From positions 1 to 9,430 of the forward strand of contig CAMFRR010000024.1 of the NCBI GenBank assembly GCA_945982095.1: a stretch of 9,430 bases of DNA, in the 5' to 3' direction. A program made the position numbers and the translations under genes. The DNA is from an uncultured Bacteroidales bacterium (lineage in GTDB: Bacteria > Bacteroidota > Bacteroidia > Bacteroidales > UBA932). Numbering within the stretch: position 1 is the stretch's first letter; every line of letters begins with the position of its first letter. The notes under the pieces are model-generated. The model was not told where the DNA came from and searched no databases. It was given only the letters and a program-made list of their open reading frames with translations. This document shows positions 7,825-9,430 of this stretch, in pieces.

Positions 7825-9389
7825 TTACCAGGTTTTCTTCTCTGTTCCCATTACAAAGCGGAGCTCGCCTCCTGCCATAATGTCTTTATAATCTATATAC
7901 AGTTTAGAATAAGGCTTACCGTTAAGCTCTATGCTCTGTATATAAGGATGGGCTTCTGAGTTGTTGTCTGCAATAATCTTGAAGCTCTTGCCTTCAGGAA
8001 GGGCAATTTCAGCACTGTCAAAGAGAGGGGTACCGAAATAGAAGCGTCCGCCTGCCGGCTCAATCTGATAGAAGCCGAGGGTTGAGAGCACGTACCATGC
8101 TGACATCTGGCCAACATCTTCATTGCCGCATAGGCCGTCAGGGGCAGTGGTGTACATTTCTTTGTATATGCGGCGCAACATGTCTGCAGCCTTCCAAGGC
8201 TGTCCTGCCAGAGTGTAGAAATATACTACGTGGTGGCTTGGCTCATTGCCATGTGCATACTGTCCTATAAGACCGCTGATGTCAGGTGAAACATTTTCGC
8301 CTGCAATTTCGCTGCTTACGGTAAAGAGGGAATCAAGCTTGCTTACAAGGGCATCCATTCCTGTTGTTTTGCAGCACTGGCAGCTTTCGAAACATTTCAC
8401 CAGGCCGTCAAAGTCGTGAGGACAGAGCCAGAGATACTGCCAAGCGTTTCCTTCGGTGTAATCATGATCGAAATGGTCTGAGCGATAAGGATTGAAGTTT
8501 TTGCGGAACACTCCTTTGCTGTCCTTGCCACGCATGAATCCTGTAGAAGGGTCGAAGTATGTGCGATATGAGTGACTGCGATTGAGGAAGAACTCATAGT
8601 CTTCAGTCTTGCCGAAATATTTCGCTGCCTGAGCCAAAGCCCAGTCGGCGATAGCATATTCCATATCTGTTGCCACTGACTGGTTGTAAAGGTCATTAGG
8701 AATATAGCCATATTTCATACGGAAGTCCTGTCCGCGGTCAGGAGTAAGGGCTGTGGCTTTCATTGCTTCATATGCCTTTTCCATATCAAAGCCATCGAAG
8801 CCTTTGAGTATGGCGTCAGCAACAACGCTGATTCCAGGATTGCCCACCATGCAGTCTGTCTCGCATCCCATCAGATGCCATACAGGAAGGTCGCCCTGTT
8901 TGTCATAGGCCTCAAGGAAAGTATTTACAACATCGTTCATCCTCTCAGGATGCAGAATGGTGTAGAGAGGCTGCGCTGCGCGATATGTATCCCACAAAGA
9001 GAAAGTGGTGTAACGTACAGGGTCTCCACAATCGCTGTACAGAGAAGGGGCAATCATTGTGTGATACATTGCCGTATAGAATATAGTACGTGCCTCTTCA
9101 TCCTTTGTCTCTATCTTGACTTTTCCGAGAGCCTTGTTCCATGCAGCGTAAGCATTTTCACGCACAGCTTCGAAGTCCCAACCCGGAATCTCGGCTGTGA
9201 GATTCTTCATGGCGCCTTCCTCAGATACTGGAGACAGGGCAACTTTAACCATCACGGTCTTCACGCCCTTGAAATCCAGATACCAGTGGTATGGTGCAAC
9301 GAGTTCTGCCTCAAAAGGCTCTGAGAACTCTGCTGCGAACCAGAGTTTCTGATCGTCAGCCCAGCCTTTTGAATGGCGGTGTCCAACAA
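7825..9389 (-). CDS. GH92 alpha-mannosidase, N-terminal part missing (contig end)
   Basis: The visible 520 residues are the C-terminal two-thirds of a calcium-dependent exo-alpha-mannosidase; family members run about 740-770 residues, so some 220-240 residues, including any signal peptide, lie beyond the contig. The frame stays open to base 9389, beginning VGHRHSKGWADDQ, which matches the end of the GH92 N-terminal beta-sandwich; the GTG at 9264 is not a start. Family motifs, numbered from the first visible residue: LPVWHLMGCETDCMVG (167-182), the likely acid E312 in YTEGNAWQY (310-318), HGNEPSHH (379-386), and the likely base D424 in CGNEDVGQMSAWYV (420-433). An uncommon cysteine cluster (322, 332, 336, 338, 339) follows the acid motif. 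The gene converges on GH130. Linkage preference (alpha-1,2, -1,3 or -1,6) is not readable here. Confidence 0.93.
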
Positions 9390-9430
9390 CTGTCTCTTAT
9401 ACACATCTGACGCTGCCGACGACTCCTTAC
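9390..9430 (-). other. Illumina Nextera adapter plus i5 index (assembly artefact)
   Basis: Read on the - strand, the last 41 bases are GTAAGGAG (9423-9430), then TCGTCGGCAGCGTC (9409-9422), then AGATGTGTATAAGAGACAG (9390-9408). These are an 8-base Nextera i5 index (S505/N505 as I recall), the Nextera read-1 primer and the Tn5 mosaic end used in tagmentation kits. All 33 adapter bases match. This is untrimmed library sequence, not genome, and it marks a contig end inside the GH92 gene. Confidence 0.98.

Noticed and set aside
4429..9389. A complete polysaccharide utilisation locus
   Set aside because: No SusC/SusD pair, transporter or regulator is present. The TonB receptor at 391-2505 is not of SusC type and is separated by an unrelated gene.
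9390..9408. Tn5 mosaic end suggesting a transposon insertion in GH92
   Set aside because: It is directly joined to the Nextera primer and an index, so it comes from library preparation.

Overview
This 9.43 kb window is most likely one whole contig from a member of the order Bacteroidales; the family cannot be resolved by eye. The reasons are the protein families present (a TonB-dependent receptor of a Bacteroidetes type paired with an exported HMA protein, a GH3 lipoprotein, GH130 and GH92), start codons without a clear Shine-Dalgarno sequence, and TAnnTTTG-type -7 promoter boxes. No complete susC/susD pair, RNA gene, insertion sequence or CRISPR array is visible.

Region 1 (1-2866, + strand) looks like a metal-handling operon. 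It starts with the end of a Cys/His-rich small protein whose 5' part is off the window. A 704-residue TonB-dependent receptor follows, with an unusual Cys-Cys motif in its plug, and then a 110-residue exported protein with one heavy-metal-associated (HMA) domain and a CxxC metal site. The inferred division of labour is import of a metal or metal complex across the outer membrane and binding of the metal in the periplasm.

Region 2 (2895-4328, - strand) is a single gene for a cytoplasmic M24B aminopeptidase P with all five metal ligands. It converges on the metal operon at a hairpin terminator. It diverges from region 3 across a 100-base intergenic region that has a Bacteroidetes-type -7 box on each strand.

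Region 3 (4429-9389) is a glycan-degradation cluster. A GH3 lipoprotein beta-glycosidase and a cytoplasmic GH130 enzyme form a two-gene + strand operon with a 5-base gap. A GH92 alpha-mannosidase on the - strand converges on them at a strong bidirectional terminator and is cut at the contig end. GH130 carries the residues expected of a phosphorylase. Together with GH92 this suggests salvage of the N-glycan core: alpha-mannose removal outside the cytoplasm, then phosphorolysis of Man-beta-1,4-GlcNAc inside it. The role of the GH3 enzyme is open.

The last 41 bases (9390-9430) are not biological. They are an Illumina Nextera read-1 adapter with an i5 index, left at the end of the assembly.
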